Shown here: positions 1 to 8,906 of the stretch, one piece after another
Position numbering within the stretch: the stretch's first letter is position 1
Layout of the letters: each line of letters begins with the position of its first letter
DNA from: Balneola sp.
GTDB lineage: Bacteria; Bacteroidota; Rhodothermia; Balneolales; Balneolaceae
Direction of reading: 5' to 3'
Length of the DNA: 64,000 bases
Assembly (NCBI GenBank): GCA_017640785.1
Contig: JAEPPZ010000004.1
Coordinates: 1 to 64,000, forward strand
Notes under the pieces: model-generated
Told to the model about the DNA's origin: nothing
What the model saw: only the letters and a program-made list of their open reading frames with translations
Database searches by the model: none
Translations under genes and position numbers: made by a program

Positions 1-1080
1 CTGTCTCATGTTTTAGAAAAAGAAGGGTTTCGGGTAGAGAAGAGTTACGATGGTGATGAAGCTTTAAAGAAAATAAAAGAAGTTAATCCGGATATTATAC
101 TTTTGGATATTATGATGCCAAAAATGTCAGGCTTAGAGGTTGGAAAGGCGTTAAGGGTTTCTGAGTTTGAAGACATTCCTATTATTTTTCTAAGTAGTTC
201 AAATGAATCTGTTGATAAGGTAAAAGCATTTGAAGCCGGGGGAGTAGATTTTATAAATAAACCTTTTGACAAGGATGAACTTATTATAAGAGTCCGAAAC
301 CATTTGATGCTTAAGGTGTTGAAAGAAGAAAGAGAGGAGCAGCTCCGGGTCTTAAAAGAAAGAGAAATAGAGCTAAGCGAGGCTAACCAAAAGAAGCATA
401 AGTTGATGAGGATGCTTAGTCATGACTTCAAAAATCCCATTTCAGGTATAATGGGATTGGTCACTATCTTAATAGAAGATGACGAGTTAGATGAAGAAGA
501 GAAGAGCGAAATGTTGGATCTTATAAAACAAAGTAGCGAAACATTACTGGATCTTGTAAAAGACCTTTTAGATAAAGAAGTTATAGGAACAGAGTTTGGA
601 GCTTTGGAGCTGAAAGAGGTAAATATTATTGACCTTGCACAAAAGGTTATAACAGCTAATAAGCCAAAAGCTGCACTCAAAAAAATAAATCTAAGTTTGA
701 GCACTTTTCAGGATGAACTTTTCGTGAATTTAGATAAAGAGAAGATCCAGTATGTGCTAAATACGCTAGTTTCTAATGCAGTTAAATTCACGCTTGTAGA
801 TGGAGAAGTAAATATTGAATTTATTAGTTCAGACGATGATTCATTTTTAATAAAAATCAGCGATACGGGAATAGGAATTCCTAATACAATGCTACCTAAT
901 TTTTTAATATCATCTAATAAAGAACAACAATCTAACTCCGCGGGTATTTTGGGAAGTGGACTTGGACTTGAAGATGTACAGTCTTATGTCGATGCTCATG
1001 AAGGAAAGATATGGGTAGAGTCAGAAGAAAATAGCGGCACAACCTTTTTTATAGAACTACCACTGGGAAATTTACAATAA
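1..1080 (+). CDS. hybrid receiver-histidine kinase, 5'-partial
   Basis: The reading frame is open from base 1, so the gene starts upstream of the window; the first in-frame ATG at 103 lies inside the receiver domain and is not the start. Counting from base 1, residues 1-90 are the C-terminal part of a receiver domain with phospho-acceptor Asp36 in ILLDIMMPKMSG and the KPF signature near residue 88. A helical linker follows, then a HisKA domain with the H-box MLSHDFKNPISG (His about 141), and a HATPase domain with the N-box (SNAVKFT), G1 (DTGIGIP) and G2 (GSGLGLE). There is no membrane segment in the visible part, so it is a soluble kinase that receives phosphate and autophosphorylates. It sits 2 bp before the next receiver gene and heads the exopolysaccharide operon, so control of that pathway is inferred. 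The cognate input is outside the window. Confidence 0.93.
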   Translation: MSHVLEKEGFRVEKSYDGDEALKKIKEVNPDIILLDIMMPKMSGLEVGKALRVSEFEDIPIIFLSSSNESVDKVKAFEAGGVDFINKPFDKDELIIRVRNHLMLKVLKEEREEQLRVLKEREIELSEANQKKHKLMRMLSHDFKNPISGIMGLVTILIEDDELDEEEKSEMLDLIKQSSETLLDLVKDLLDKEVIGTEFGALELKEVNIIDLAQKVITANKPKAALKKINLSLSTFQDELFVNLDKEKIQYVLNTLVSNAVKFTLVDGEVNIEFISSDDDSFLIKISDTGIGIPNTMLPNFLISSNKEQQSNSAGILGSGLGLEDVQSYVDAHEGKIWVESEENSGTTFFIELPLGNLQ

Positions 1081-1082
1081 AT

Positions 1083-2015
1083 ATGTTGCATACAATTTTA
1101 GTAATAGATGATGACGAACCGATTCACATCATGGCAAAGAGTTTACTCGGTAAAGAATTTCAACTTGTTAATGCGAGAGACTCTCAGGAGGCTATAAATA
1201 TACTTTCTGAAACTCCGGTAAATTTAATTTTATCAGATATTCATATGCCGGGGTTATCCGGTTTAGAATTATTGGAGTCTATCAGAGATGATAAAGAAAA
1301 AAGTAAGATTCCTGTCCTTATTATGACCAACCTTCCAACTGTTGAGAAGGAACAAAAAGCATTAGACTTGGGCGCGGTTGATTTTATCAAAAAAGAGCGC
1401 TTCAATACAGATCGTGAAGGAGTTATTGAGTTAGTGAGAATGAAAATTCTAACTGATGTTAATGTAAAAGGATTGGATGAAGATCTTGAGAAAAGTAAGA
1501 ACAAGCTTGTAATGAAATTGATGGAATCAGCAATAAAAGGATCATTTATTGATACTGCTGAAACTTTTTGTTCTTACCTATCCGACATTCTAAATAGTGA
1601 TCTTTTGACTTTCTTTGTATTGGAAGACGGAAACCCTAAACCGCTTATAGTTCATGGGGATAATAAACCATCAGATGCTGATTTTGCCAGCTTTCAAAAC
1701 TCGAACTCTTTTGATCACTTAAATGCTAAAAAAGAATCTTATTTAAGCAATCATATTTATAATGAAGAATTCGGATGTTTTCTTGATTTCTCAACAAAAA
1801 ATGAAATGCCTGCAGAAATAGGTGTTCCTTTATTTTCAGCAAATGAGAAAGCAATGCTTATGAATAATCTCAGCGCTCCAACAGAATCAGAGCTTTTTGG
1901 GATGTTGATCATAAAACGATCTAAACTGTTTTCAAGTAAAGAATTCGAATTAATTTCCAGATTGGTAACACAAACGGGAGCAATACTTTGGAGGCTTTAC
2001 CAAAAGAATAAATGA
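1083..2015 (+). CDS. response regulator with C-terminal GAF-like domain
   Basis: 310 residues. The N-terminal 120 residues form a receiver domain: acidic pair Asp10/Asp11, phospho-acceptor Asp52 (LILSDIHMPGLSG), switch Thr82 and Lys103. Residues about 145-305 look like a GAF/PAS-type sensory fold with no DNA-binding helix-turn-helix or GGDEF/EAL motif, so the output is probably through protein contact or ligand binding. ATG follows the kinase stop by 2 bp, and its TGA overlaps the ATG of the next gene, so the three are co-translated. Likely the partner of the upstream kinase. Receiver assignment is firm; the GAF call rests on length and pattern only. Confidence 0.85.
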   Translation: MLHTILVIDDDEPIHIMAKSLLGKEFQLVNARDSQEAINILSETPVNLILSDIHMPGLSGLELLESIRDDKEKSKIPVLIMTNLPTVEKEQKALDLGAVDFIKKERFNTDREGVIELVRMKILTDVNVKGLDEDLEKSKNKLVMKLMESAIKGSFIDTAETFCSYLSDILNSDLLTFFVLEDGNPKPLIVHGDNKPSDADFASFQNSNSFDHLNAKKESYLSNHIYNEEFGCFLDFSTKNEMPAEIGVPLFSANEKAMLMNNLSAPTESELFGMLIIKRSKLFSSKEFELISRLVTQTGAILWRLYQKNK

Positions 2016-3199
2016 ACCTGAATAATACTTCTGTTTTACTGATAATTGAAGGAACCTATCCCTGGTATAGAGGGGGAGTGAGTGAATGGGTCTATCAATA
2101 TCTGAAAGAATTGAGTAGTTATGATTTTCATATTCTTCAGGTAGCTACAGATGAATTTAAACAGTTGGATCCTTATAACGCACTTTATCCAATTACCGAT
2201 AATGTTAAATCCTTTACTCGAGTTCCGCCTCCTACATTGAAATCTGATTGGGAAACGGCTAAAGAGACCTGGTTTCAATCTATTGTTGAATCGGTGCCTG
2301 TTTATAAATATGACACCATTCATGTGACCAATACTGGTTTTGCAGGGTGGCTTGGTATCCGTTTATCTGATATTTTTAATACTCCACTAGTTCTTACGGA
2401 ACATGCTTTATACTGGAAAGAGGTGGAAAAGGGAGCTGTGGCTCTGGAATGTGGCTATCAAATACCCGATAATTTCGAAGCAAAATCAGAAATCGTAGAT
2501 ATTTTCAAAGAAATTGCATCTGAGGTTTATTCTTCGTCAGAAGAAGTAGTATCGGTTTCAAGAGTTAATATTCCTTATCAGAAACAATTTGGAGCAGACT
2601 CACCAAAGTATATTCCTAACGGTGTTCCTGTTGATCTGTTAACTCCTGACAAGATCAGAAAAGAAACCCCGGTTATAGGATGGATTGGGAGATGTGCGGA
2701 AATGAAAAATCCTAAACTATTCTTTGAGATAGTGGAAGTGTTTCAAAGCAGATCTTTTGATGCAAGCTTTATTATGATGCTTAGCGATGCAAATGAAAAA
2801 GAGCTTGAACAGGAAGTGAGAGCATTGGCAAAAAAGTTTCCTGAAGTAACCATGATCTGGAATGAACCGGCACATCATTATCTGCATCAGTTTGATATGC
2901 TTTGCATTACCAGTCATAACGAGTCTCAGCCTTTAGTTATGTTTGAAGCACTTTCGAATAAAGCTTTGCCTATTGGCTGGGAGGTTGGAGATCTTACATC
3001 TGAATTTGGCTTTGTTGTCCCATCAGGGACTAGCACCAACACTCTGGTTGATCAGGTAAGTGCTCTTTGGGAAGACTCATCAAAATTCAATGAGTTGACA
3101 GAAAGTAAGTATGATCTGGTAGCTTATAATCATACATGGACTTCCATTTTTAAGAAGTACGACGAGCTTTTCCGGAAACTTTTAGTTGAAGATGCATAG
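2012..3199 (+). CDS. PelF-like GT4 glycosyltransferase, short paralogue
   Basis: 395 residues. The N-terminus has the DUF3492/PelF pattern EGTYPWYRGGVSEWV (residues 13-27); the C-terminal Rossmann domain carries the retaining-GT4 EX7E motif (Glu304 to Glu312, ESQPLVMFE). PelF is the cytosolic UDP-sugar-dependent polymerase of the Pel pathway; this copy is shorter than the PelF next to it (529) and than Pseudomonas PelF (about 507). It lacks the long middle insert seen in the neighbour. ATG overlaps the previous stop (ATGA), and the next gene begins 2 bp after its stop. It could be a second transferase adding a different residue or a non-catalytic partner. Soluble; no membrane segments. Confidence 0.85.
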   Translation: MNLNNTSVLLIIEGTYPWYRGGVSEWVYQYLKELSSYDFHILQVATDEFKQLDPYNALYPITDNVKSFTRVPPPTLKSDWETAKETWFQSIVESVPVYKYDTIHVTNTGFAGWLGIRLSDIFNTPLVLTEHALYWKEVEKGAVALECGYQIPDNFEAKSEIVDIFKEIASEVYSSSEEVVSVSRVNIPYQKQFGADSPKYIPNGVPVDLLTPDKIRKETPVIGWIGRCAEMKNPKLFFEIVEVFQSRSFDASFIMMLSDANEKELEQEVRALAKKFPEVTMIWNEPAHHYLHQFDMLCITSHNESQPLVMFEALSNKALPIGWEVGDLTSEFGFVVPSGTSTNTLVDQVSALWEDSSKFNELTESKYDLVAYNHTWTSIFKKYDELFRKLLVEDA

Positions 3200-3201
3200 C
3201 G

Positions 3202-4791
3202 ATGGAAGAAGTAAAACCGGTTGTATTATTTGAAACAGAGGGTTCTTATCCATTTAGTGGTGGTGGAGTAAGCACTTGGGCTCATATACTATGTACAGAA
3301 TTGCAGGAAGAAGTGGATTTTCATCTAATGGCAATTACCGGTAATCCATTTGTGGAACCTCGTTATAAACTTCCGAAGAATATCACGGATATTATCCATA
3401 TTCCGCTTTGGGGAGTTGAAGAACCGGTCCATTATTTTGATAAAACAATTCCATTCTCAGGTCAAATTGAAAAAAAAGCAAGAACTACAAAAGAAGTAGT
3501 AAAACAGCGCTTTCTTCCATTATTTAGAGATTTTATTTCATGTTTAAATGATCCATTTCAGGATGTAGACAAGATCAGTGATATCATATATGGGTTCTGG
3601 AAATTTTTTCAATATTACGATTATAAAATAACCATGAAAGAGCCTATGCTTTGGGTGGTTTTCAAGGATTCACTTATAGAAAAGTATGTTGAAAATTATG
3701 ATCCTGAGCTAGGAGATACGCCAAAAGTGATTGATATGACTTTTGGTATGAGATGGTTGTACCATTTTTTAATGCCGATTGCGTCTCCGATACCGAAAGA
3801 AGTTAATATTTCTCATTCTACTTTAGCAGGCTTTCCGGCTTTAGCTTCTATAGCAGCAAAGTATGAATATGGTATTCCCAGTATGGTAACGGATCATGGA
3901 GTGTATATGCGTGAACGTCTTATCAATGTTGGCCGGTCTGATATGACTTTCTTTTCCAAAAAAATGCTTGTAGATCTCTCTACAATGATAACAAGAGCTG
4001 TTTATCATACTGCTGATCAGATTTCTCCTGTTACTACGGCAAATCAAAAATGGGAAGAACGCTTTGAAGCCAAACCCGAGAATATTTTGCCGATTTATAA
4101 TGGTGTGGATACAGATCTGTTTAAACCTACGCCAAAACCTACTAAGACTGAAGGTACGCCAACGGTAATAGCTGTGGCACAGGTTTTTCCACTAAAAGAT
4201 ATCGAGACTATGATCCGAACTTGTGCAGTAGTACGGAAAACAATTCCAAATGTACAGTTTACAGTATATGGCAGTTTGGATGTGGATACAGATTATGTTG
4301 AAACATGCAGAGAACTTATCAAAGAGCTTGATCTGGAGGAAAATTTTACGTTTGGAGGTTTTCATAACAATCCAAGTATGATCTTTAATGAAGGGGATAT
4401 CTCAATTTTAACATCGATATCTGAAGGGTTTCCATACACCGTAATTGAATCAATGAGTTGTGGCCGACCTGTAGTTGCTACTGACGTAGGAGGAATAAAA
4501 GATGCTTTAGAAGGCTGTGGAATTCTTTGTAAACCGCGTTCTCCGGAAGAAATTGCAGAGGGTGTAGTTAAGTTATTGGAAGATACAGACTTGAGAATTG
4601 AACTAGGAAATAAATCTCGTGAAAAAGTACTTCTTAATTTTACTACAGACAGATCAGTTAAAAATTATCTAGAGTCTTATAAACAATTGGCCGCTAAGCC
4701 AAGAGTGCCTTTAAAAGAGAAAGTGAAAACAGAGTCAGTATTAAACCTGCTTGAATATTTAAGGGTTAAGAGGTTGGCTCATGCAAACTGA
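3202..4791 (+). CDS. pelF: PelF-type polysaccharide polymerase
   Basis: 529 residues, the expected PelF length. The DUF3492 N-terminal domain opens with ETEGSYPFSGGGVSTWAH (residues 10-27), followed by a GT4 domain with the EX7E motif at Glu408-Glu416 (EGFPYTVIE) and the downstream SCGRPVVATDVGG. In characterised Pel systems PelF is the cytoplasmic glycosyltransferase that builds the amino-sugar-rich chain and works with the PelG membrane complex. The gene overlaps pelG by 11 bp, which supports that pairing. Substrate (UDP-GalNAc/GlcNAc in Pseudomonas) is inferred by family, not seen. Confidence 0.92.
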   Translation: MEEVKPVVLFETEGSYPFSGGGVSTWAHILCTELQEEVDFHLMAITGNPFVEPRYKLPKNITDIIHIPLWGVEEPVHYFDKTIPFSGQIEKKARTTKEVVKQRFLPLFRDFISCLNDPFQDVDKISDIIYGFWKFFQYYDYKITMKEPMLWVVFKDSLIEKYVENYDPELGDTPKVIDMTFGMRWLYHFLMPIASPIPKEVNISHSTLAGFPALASIAAKYEYGIPSMVTDHGVYMRERLINVGRSDMTFFSKKMLVDLSTMITRAVYHTADQISPVTTANQKWEERFEAKPENILPIYNGVDTDLFKPTPKPTKTEGTPTVIAVAQVFPLKDIETMIRTCAVVRKTIPNVQFTVYGSLDVDTDYVETCRELIKELDLEENFTFGGFHNNPSMIFNEGDISILTSISEGFPYTVIESMSCGRPVVATDVGGIKDALEGCGILCKPRSPEEIAEGVVKLLEDTDLRIELGNKSREKVLLNFTTDRSVKNYLESYKQLAAKPRVPLKEKVKTESVLNLLEYLRVKRLAHAN

Positions 4792-6409
4792 AGGAAGAGA
4801 TATTATTTTTGAAAAGGAAAATCTGTCAGTTATTGAAGAATTGACTCAGCAGGTTTATGATCTGATCGGAAATCCATTAAGTGTTTGGGCAGTGGCAGCT
4901 ACCATTGAGTCGTTAGGGGTAAGAGATGTCGACGCAAATACTGATTATGGATTTAAAAGTGTTTTTGATTTAGCAGAAGAAGTATATAAAAAGCTTAAAA
5001 AGCATATTAAGGGCAAGTATGAAGAAGAAAGTGAATCAGAGTTTAAACTCGGTGATGTAGGAGAAAGTTTTAAACTCTTCTTCAAGCATTTTGGTATGGG
5101 TGTGCTTTTTACAATGCCGATGATTTCTCAGATTGTAGCAATCATTATTTTTGAATATGCGCTTTGGGCATGGTTTAGGTTTAATGTAGCTCAAGCAACT
5201 ATGATAGCAATGGGGACCATAGGCGCATTCATCATTACCGGTGGTTTTATTCAGGTGCTAGGAAGGCTTGTTTCAAAATATATGGGGGAAACTAATTACT
5301 ATTTAAGCTGGAAAGCTATTAAAGCAGTTATGTATTTTGCCATTCCTCTTGTTCTGGGAATTGCCGCTCTCGTTTTTATAGTAAATGTAATTCTTCCTTT
5401 TTATCCTCAAAGAATGGTAACAATAGGGCTTACCTATTTTATTCTGATCTCAAGTATGATGCTTTCAGCGGCTGTTTTATATGCTTCTCAACAAAAACTG
5501 ATCATTCTAGGCAGTATTTTAGTCGGAACATTGGCAGTAGCTTTTGGAATGGAAGTACTTGATTGGGGGATTTATCTATCACAATGGTTAGGAATCGGAA
5601 TAACTACTGGATCTCAGATTATTTACATAATAATTTATTATCAGTATAAGATAAGGTCTAATCGACAGCGCCTCTTTAAACAATCTTTACCAAACCTTGA
5701 AGTGAGCTACTATAACACTTACAGATACTTCTTGTATGGATTCGGGTATTTTACTTTTCTGTTTGTAGACAGAATTTTGGCTTGGTCTGCCGGACCGCCG
5801 CCACCGCCGTATATCATTTGGTTCAACACTCCCTATGAACTGGGAATGGACTGGGCATTATTGAGCTTTATATTTACAATAGCATTACTGGAATTTATAA
5901 TTCATTTATTTTCACACAGAATAATACCTGCTCAAAAGAAAACAGAAATTGATAAGCTTAAAAGATTCAATTTATACTTTAGCAGTTTTTATTCATTACA
6001 GTTAGTGCTACTCTTTTTTGTTGGGATTCTCTCCATAGTATTGACTTATTACGGAGTAGAAGCTTTAAGAGTTTTTGAAGATGATTACCCGGAAATAAGA
6101 GACTTCTTTGCAAACCCGATAACCTTTAAGGTTTTTTGGATGGGAAGCATTGGTTATTTGTTTTTGGTTTTTGGACTACTTAATTCGCTATTCTTTTTTA
6201 CAATGAATAGGCCGGAATTTGTACTTTATTCTATGCTCGCTGCACTAGCAGTTAATGCACTAACAGGCTATATATGTAGCAGAGTAATAGGATTTGAATA
6301 TGCTGTAGTAGGTTTAATTGCAGGCTCTATTACATTTGCAGCAGTTACCGGATTAATCGGTAAAAGATTTTTTAAACATTTGGACTATTTTTATTACTCT
6401 GCATACTAA
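4781..6409 (+). CDS. pelG: PelG-like polysaccharide transporter with N-terminal extension
   Basis: 542 residues with about twelve hydrophobic segments from residue 105 onward, as in PelG/Wzx-type MOP-superfamily exporters. The first roughly 100 residues are hydrophilic (ending in a Glu/Ser-rich stretch before KHFGMGVLFTMPMI), making this protein noticeably longer than Pseudomonas PelG (about 456). The proline-rich loop GPPPPPYI near residue 340 faces the membrane surface. Overlap of 11 bp with pelF and 9 bp gap to the next gene put it in the operon. Role inferred: moving the growing polymer across the inner membrane with PelF. The extension may replace contacts made by PelD/PelE elsewhere. 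Confidence 0.88.
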   Translation: MQTEGRDIIFEKENLSVIEELTQQVYDLIGNPLSVWAVAATIESLGVRDVDANTDYGFKSVFDLAEEVYKKLKKHIKGKYEEESESEFKLGDVGESFKLFFKHFGMGVLFTMPMISQIVAIIIFEYALWAWFRFNVAQATMIAMGTIGAFIITGGFIQVLGRLVSKYMGETNYYLSWKAIKAVMYFAIPLVLGIAALVFIVNVILPFYPQRMVTIGLTYFILISSMMLSAAVLYASQQKLIILGSILVGTLAVAFGMEVLDWGIYLSQWLGIGITTGSQIIYIIIYYQYKIRSNRQRLFKQSLPNLEVSYYNTYRYFLYGFGYFTFLFVDRILAWSAGPPPPPYIIWFNTPYELGMDWALLSFIFTIALLEFIIHLFSHRIIPAQKKTEIDKLKRFNLYFSSFYSLQLVLLFFVGILSIVLTYYGVEALRVFEDDYPEIRDFFANPITFKVFWMGSIGYLFLVFGLLNSLFFFTMNRPEFVLYSMLAALAVNALTGYICSRVIGFEYAVVGLIAGSITFAAVTGLIGKRFFKHLDYFYYSAY

Positions 6410-6418
6410 GGACATCCT

Positions 6419-8041
6419 ATGAGTAAAGACGTAAAAGACTATATAAATATAATAGGAAGCAGGCTTGGAAAAGCCTTTGCGATAGATTCGTTTGGAACTG
6501 AAGAAGAGCTGGAGTTTTGGGCTCTTTCAGCAGAACATATGTCTCGTAAGGAAAACCCTACTTTTCAGAATATAATTACCTGGATAGATTTGTTGTACCA
6601 GGCTCCGGTGCACTTTGTTTATAAACTGGAAAAAGAGCACTTAATACTTATTAAACGGCAATTGATTTCAGAAAATCTACTTCCTGAAAAATCCGGAGGT
6701 GGAAAGCCAGGGAAGGTAGACTCTCAAAGAACTCAGTTTATTCAGGATTTTGAAAATCAAATGCAGAATCTTGAGAAAAAGAGACAATGGGATGAAGACT
6801 TTAAAGAACATGGAGTTTCAGCTCATACAATAGGAAATTGTGAACATATCCCACTCTACAAAAAGAACGGAGACTTTTGGGGGATATATGTAATAGGGCC
6901 AAATATTAAGAGCCCGGAAAATATGGTCCCTAAATTTTCAATTGTAAGCAGATTATTGTCTTCTTGGCTAATTAAGTTAGATGAGCAGGAAAAAGAGTCT
7001 CAAAAAGAGTATCAAGACAAAGTTCATGGATTAGTTAGAGAACTTGGGACTGGAGCGTTAAATACAAAGGGGATTTCCGAGCTCTTACTTTTATATATAA
7101 TAAATTCCTTGCAGGCTAAATCCGGTGCAGTTGTTGAATATAAAGATGGCGCTCCGGTACTTATCGCTTCAAATAATCTTGATGAGCAATATCTGAAAAC
7201 ACTTCTCGGACTATCGGGTGATAAAATGTATGATCTTACTGAAAATGGATTCAGTATTTCAGAAGCAGGAAAAGAGATCGTAAATAAGCTGGAAGTTGAG
7301 CCTTTGTTTTTGCCTTATATTTCTGATGAAGTAAAAGGCTTTATTTGGATAAACAGAAGTGAATTAAATGAGAATAAAGATTCAAATCCTGTATTAAGCG
7401 ATATTTCTGTTATTGTGGCAAAGCTTTTTGAATTCAGAGATGTTAATAAAAGCTTCTCAGATGATTTGCTTGACGCATTTTATAAAATGTTGCGAGCAAT
7501 TGAGATGAAAAGAGAGAAAACTAAATATCATTCGCCAAGAATGATCGCTTTTGTTGAAATGTTCGGAATGCTTTTTGGCCTAGATAGTAATGAAATGGAC
7601 ATCATTAAAACTACAGCAAAATTACATGATATAGGATATGTAGGTGCTGCAGGAATAAGTTCCTTGGCGAGTATAGGCTCTGAACTGGCTCACCCTATTG
7701 CCGGAGCAACTATGATAAGCAACCTGCCTGTTCATAATGATATCATTGAAGGTATTAAAACTCATCATGAATGGGTTAATGGGAAAGGTACTCCTAATGA
7801 GATCAGAGGGGAAGATATTCCATGGACGGGTAAGATCATATCTGTGTTTGAATTTGTGGTAGACTTCTTCGAATCAAATCCTGATGTAGCTCCTGAAAAA
7901 GAAGAAGAAATGTTGGAGAAGTTGAAATCCAACTTAATAGAGCGCGCAGATATTCAATTTGATATGGTATTAATTCCTACAGTTATACAACAACTAACAA
8001 TGCTTGGTTGGTCAGGTTGTGCGGAATTGGGAGTTGAATAA
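6419..8041 (+). CDS. GAF-like and HD-domain protein, degenerate HD-GYP
   Basis: 540 residues, no membrane segment. Residues about 200-345 resemble a GAF domain; residues 350-520 form an HD-type phosphohydrolase with His371, His403-Asp404 (KLHDIGYVG), His425 and His449-His450 (THHEWVNGKGTP). Compared with canonical HD-GYP (HDIGK; HHExxDGxGYP; VxDxxD), the Lys is Tyr, GYP is GTP and a late Asp is Glu478. Metal binding looks possible, classical cyclic-di-GMP phosphodiesterase activity is uncertain. Pel systems are normally gated by cyclic-di-GMP bound to PelD (GAF plus degenerate GGDEF); no PelD is present here, so this cytosolic protein is a candidate replacement sensor. It lies 9 bp after pelG and 9 bp before the hydrolase gene. 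Confidence 0.8.
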   Translation: MSKDVKDYINIIGSRLGKAFAIDSFGTEEELEFWALSAEHMSRKENPTFQNIITWIDLLYQAPVHFVYKLEKEHLILIKRQLISENLLPEKSGGGKPGKVDSQRTQFIQDFENQMQNLEKKRQWDEDFKEHGVSAHTIGNCEHIPLYKKNGDFWGIYVIGPNIKSPENMVPKFSIVSRLLSSWLIKLDEQEKESQKEYQDKVHGLVRELGTGALNTKGISELLLLYIINSLQAKSGAVVEYKDGAPVLIASNNLDEQYLKTLLGLSGDKMYDLTENGFSISEAGKEIVNKLEVEPLFLPYISDEVKGFIWINRSELNENKDSNPVLSDISVIVAKLFEFRDVNKSFSDDLLDAFYKMLRAIEMKREKTKYHSPRMIAFVEMFGMLFGLDSNEMDIIKTTAKLHDIGYVGAAGISSLASIGSELAHPIAGATMISNLPVHNDIIEGIKTHHEWVNGKGTPNEIRGEDIPWTGKIISVFEFVVDFFESNPDVAPEKEEEMLEKLKSNLIERADIQFDMVLIPTVIQQLTMLGWSGCAELGVE

Positions 8042-8050
8042 GTTTCGTTA

Positions 8051-8905
8051 ATGCATAATAAGTTACCACTGATAATTATCTATTTGCTCACTGTAAATTG
8101 TATATCGTCCAGTAACAAGCTGTCAGAAGATCCCATCTATGACTCCTTTGGAGTAGTATATTCTGATATTAATCCTTCTGTGGTGTCGGGTTATAAACTT
8201 TTGATAGTAGAGCCATATTTTTACACCAAGCAAGAAATAGCTGAATTTAATTCAAGAGGAATAAAGGTTGTAGCCTATCTTTCTTTGGGAGAAGTAAATG
8301 AATCACGTAGATACTTCAGTGAGTTTAAAGAGATTGGTTTAATAGGAAAAAATGAAAATCATGGCTCTTACTTTATAAACCTTTCAGAGCCTAGCATAAA
8401 AGAAAAATTTGTTAATGAAATTGTCCCGGAATTGCTTTCATATGGCTATGATGGTCTTTTTCTTGACACCATTGACGCTGTAGCGCCATATACGCTTAGA
8501 AGAAATATGGAACAGGATATGGTTGATCTGATATCCGCTATAAGATCACGTAATCCTGATAAGTTGTTAATTCAAAATGCAGGATTATTTCTCTTGGATA
8601 AAACAGCTGCTCATATTGATGCTGTGACGGTTGAAGCTGTAGCTTCGGGTTATGATTTCGATAAAAATGAATATCAAATCAAATCGGTAAAAGAGTATGA
8701 AGAAAGGCTTGAATTCATAGATTCTTTACATGATACCTACAAAGTTCCGTTTTTGATCATAGATTTTGCTGAGAATTACGGTAACTCTCTACTTATAAAA
8801 AACAGATTAGAAGAATCTGGTCATCCTTTTTTTATCAGTAATATTGAATTTAGAGGTTTACCTGTCGTGACCGGTAGATCTAAATCATTAAAGAAGGGAG
8901 CTTAA
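8051..8905 (+). CDS. GH114-type endo-alpha-1,4-polygalactosaminidase lipoprotein (PelA hydrolase-like)
   Basis: 284 residues. The N-terminus is a lipoprotein signal with Cys17 (LTVNC). The body matches the GH114/TM1410 barrel: VEPYFYT, KVVAYLSLGEVNESR (72-86), YDGLFLDTIDAV (133-144) and AVTVEAVASGYDF with Glu195 as a candidate catalytic acid by analogy with the PelA hydrolase domain. In PelA this domain trims or releases Pel. Here it is a separate membrane-anchored protein rather than the N-terminal half of PelA, while the deacetylase-like half is in the large gene downstream. It is separated from its neighbours by 9 bp and 1 bp. Confidence 0.85.
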   Translation: MHNKLPLIIIYLLTVNCISSSNKLSEDPIYDSFGVVYSDINPSVVSGYKLLIVEPYFYTKQEIAEFNSRGIKVVAYLSLGEVNESRRYFSEFKEIGLIGKNENHGSYFINLSEPSIKEKFVNEIVPELLSYGYDGLFLDTIDAVAPYTLRRNMEQDMVDLISAIRSRNPDKLLIQNAGLFLLDKTAAHIDAVTVEAVASGYDFDKNEYQIKSVKEYEERLEFIDSLHDTYKVPFLIIDFAENYGNSLLIKNRLEESGHPFFISNIEFRGLPVVTGRSKSLKKGA

Positions 8906-8906
8906 T

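Noticed and set aside
103-1080. Kinase starting at ATG 103
   Set aside because: The preceding in-frame sequence continues the receiver domain to base 1, so the gene begins outside the window.
6419-8041. PelD
   Set aside because: No N-terminal membrane helices and no GGDEF-like domain; the C-terminal domain is of HD type.
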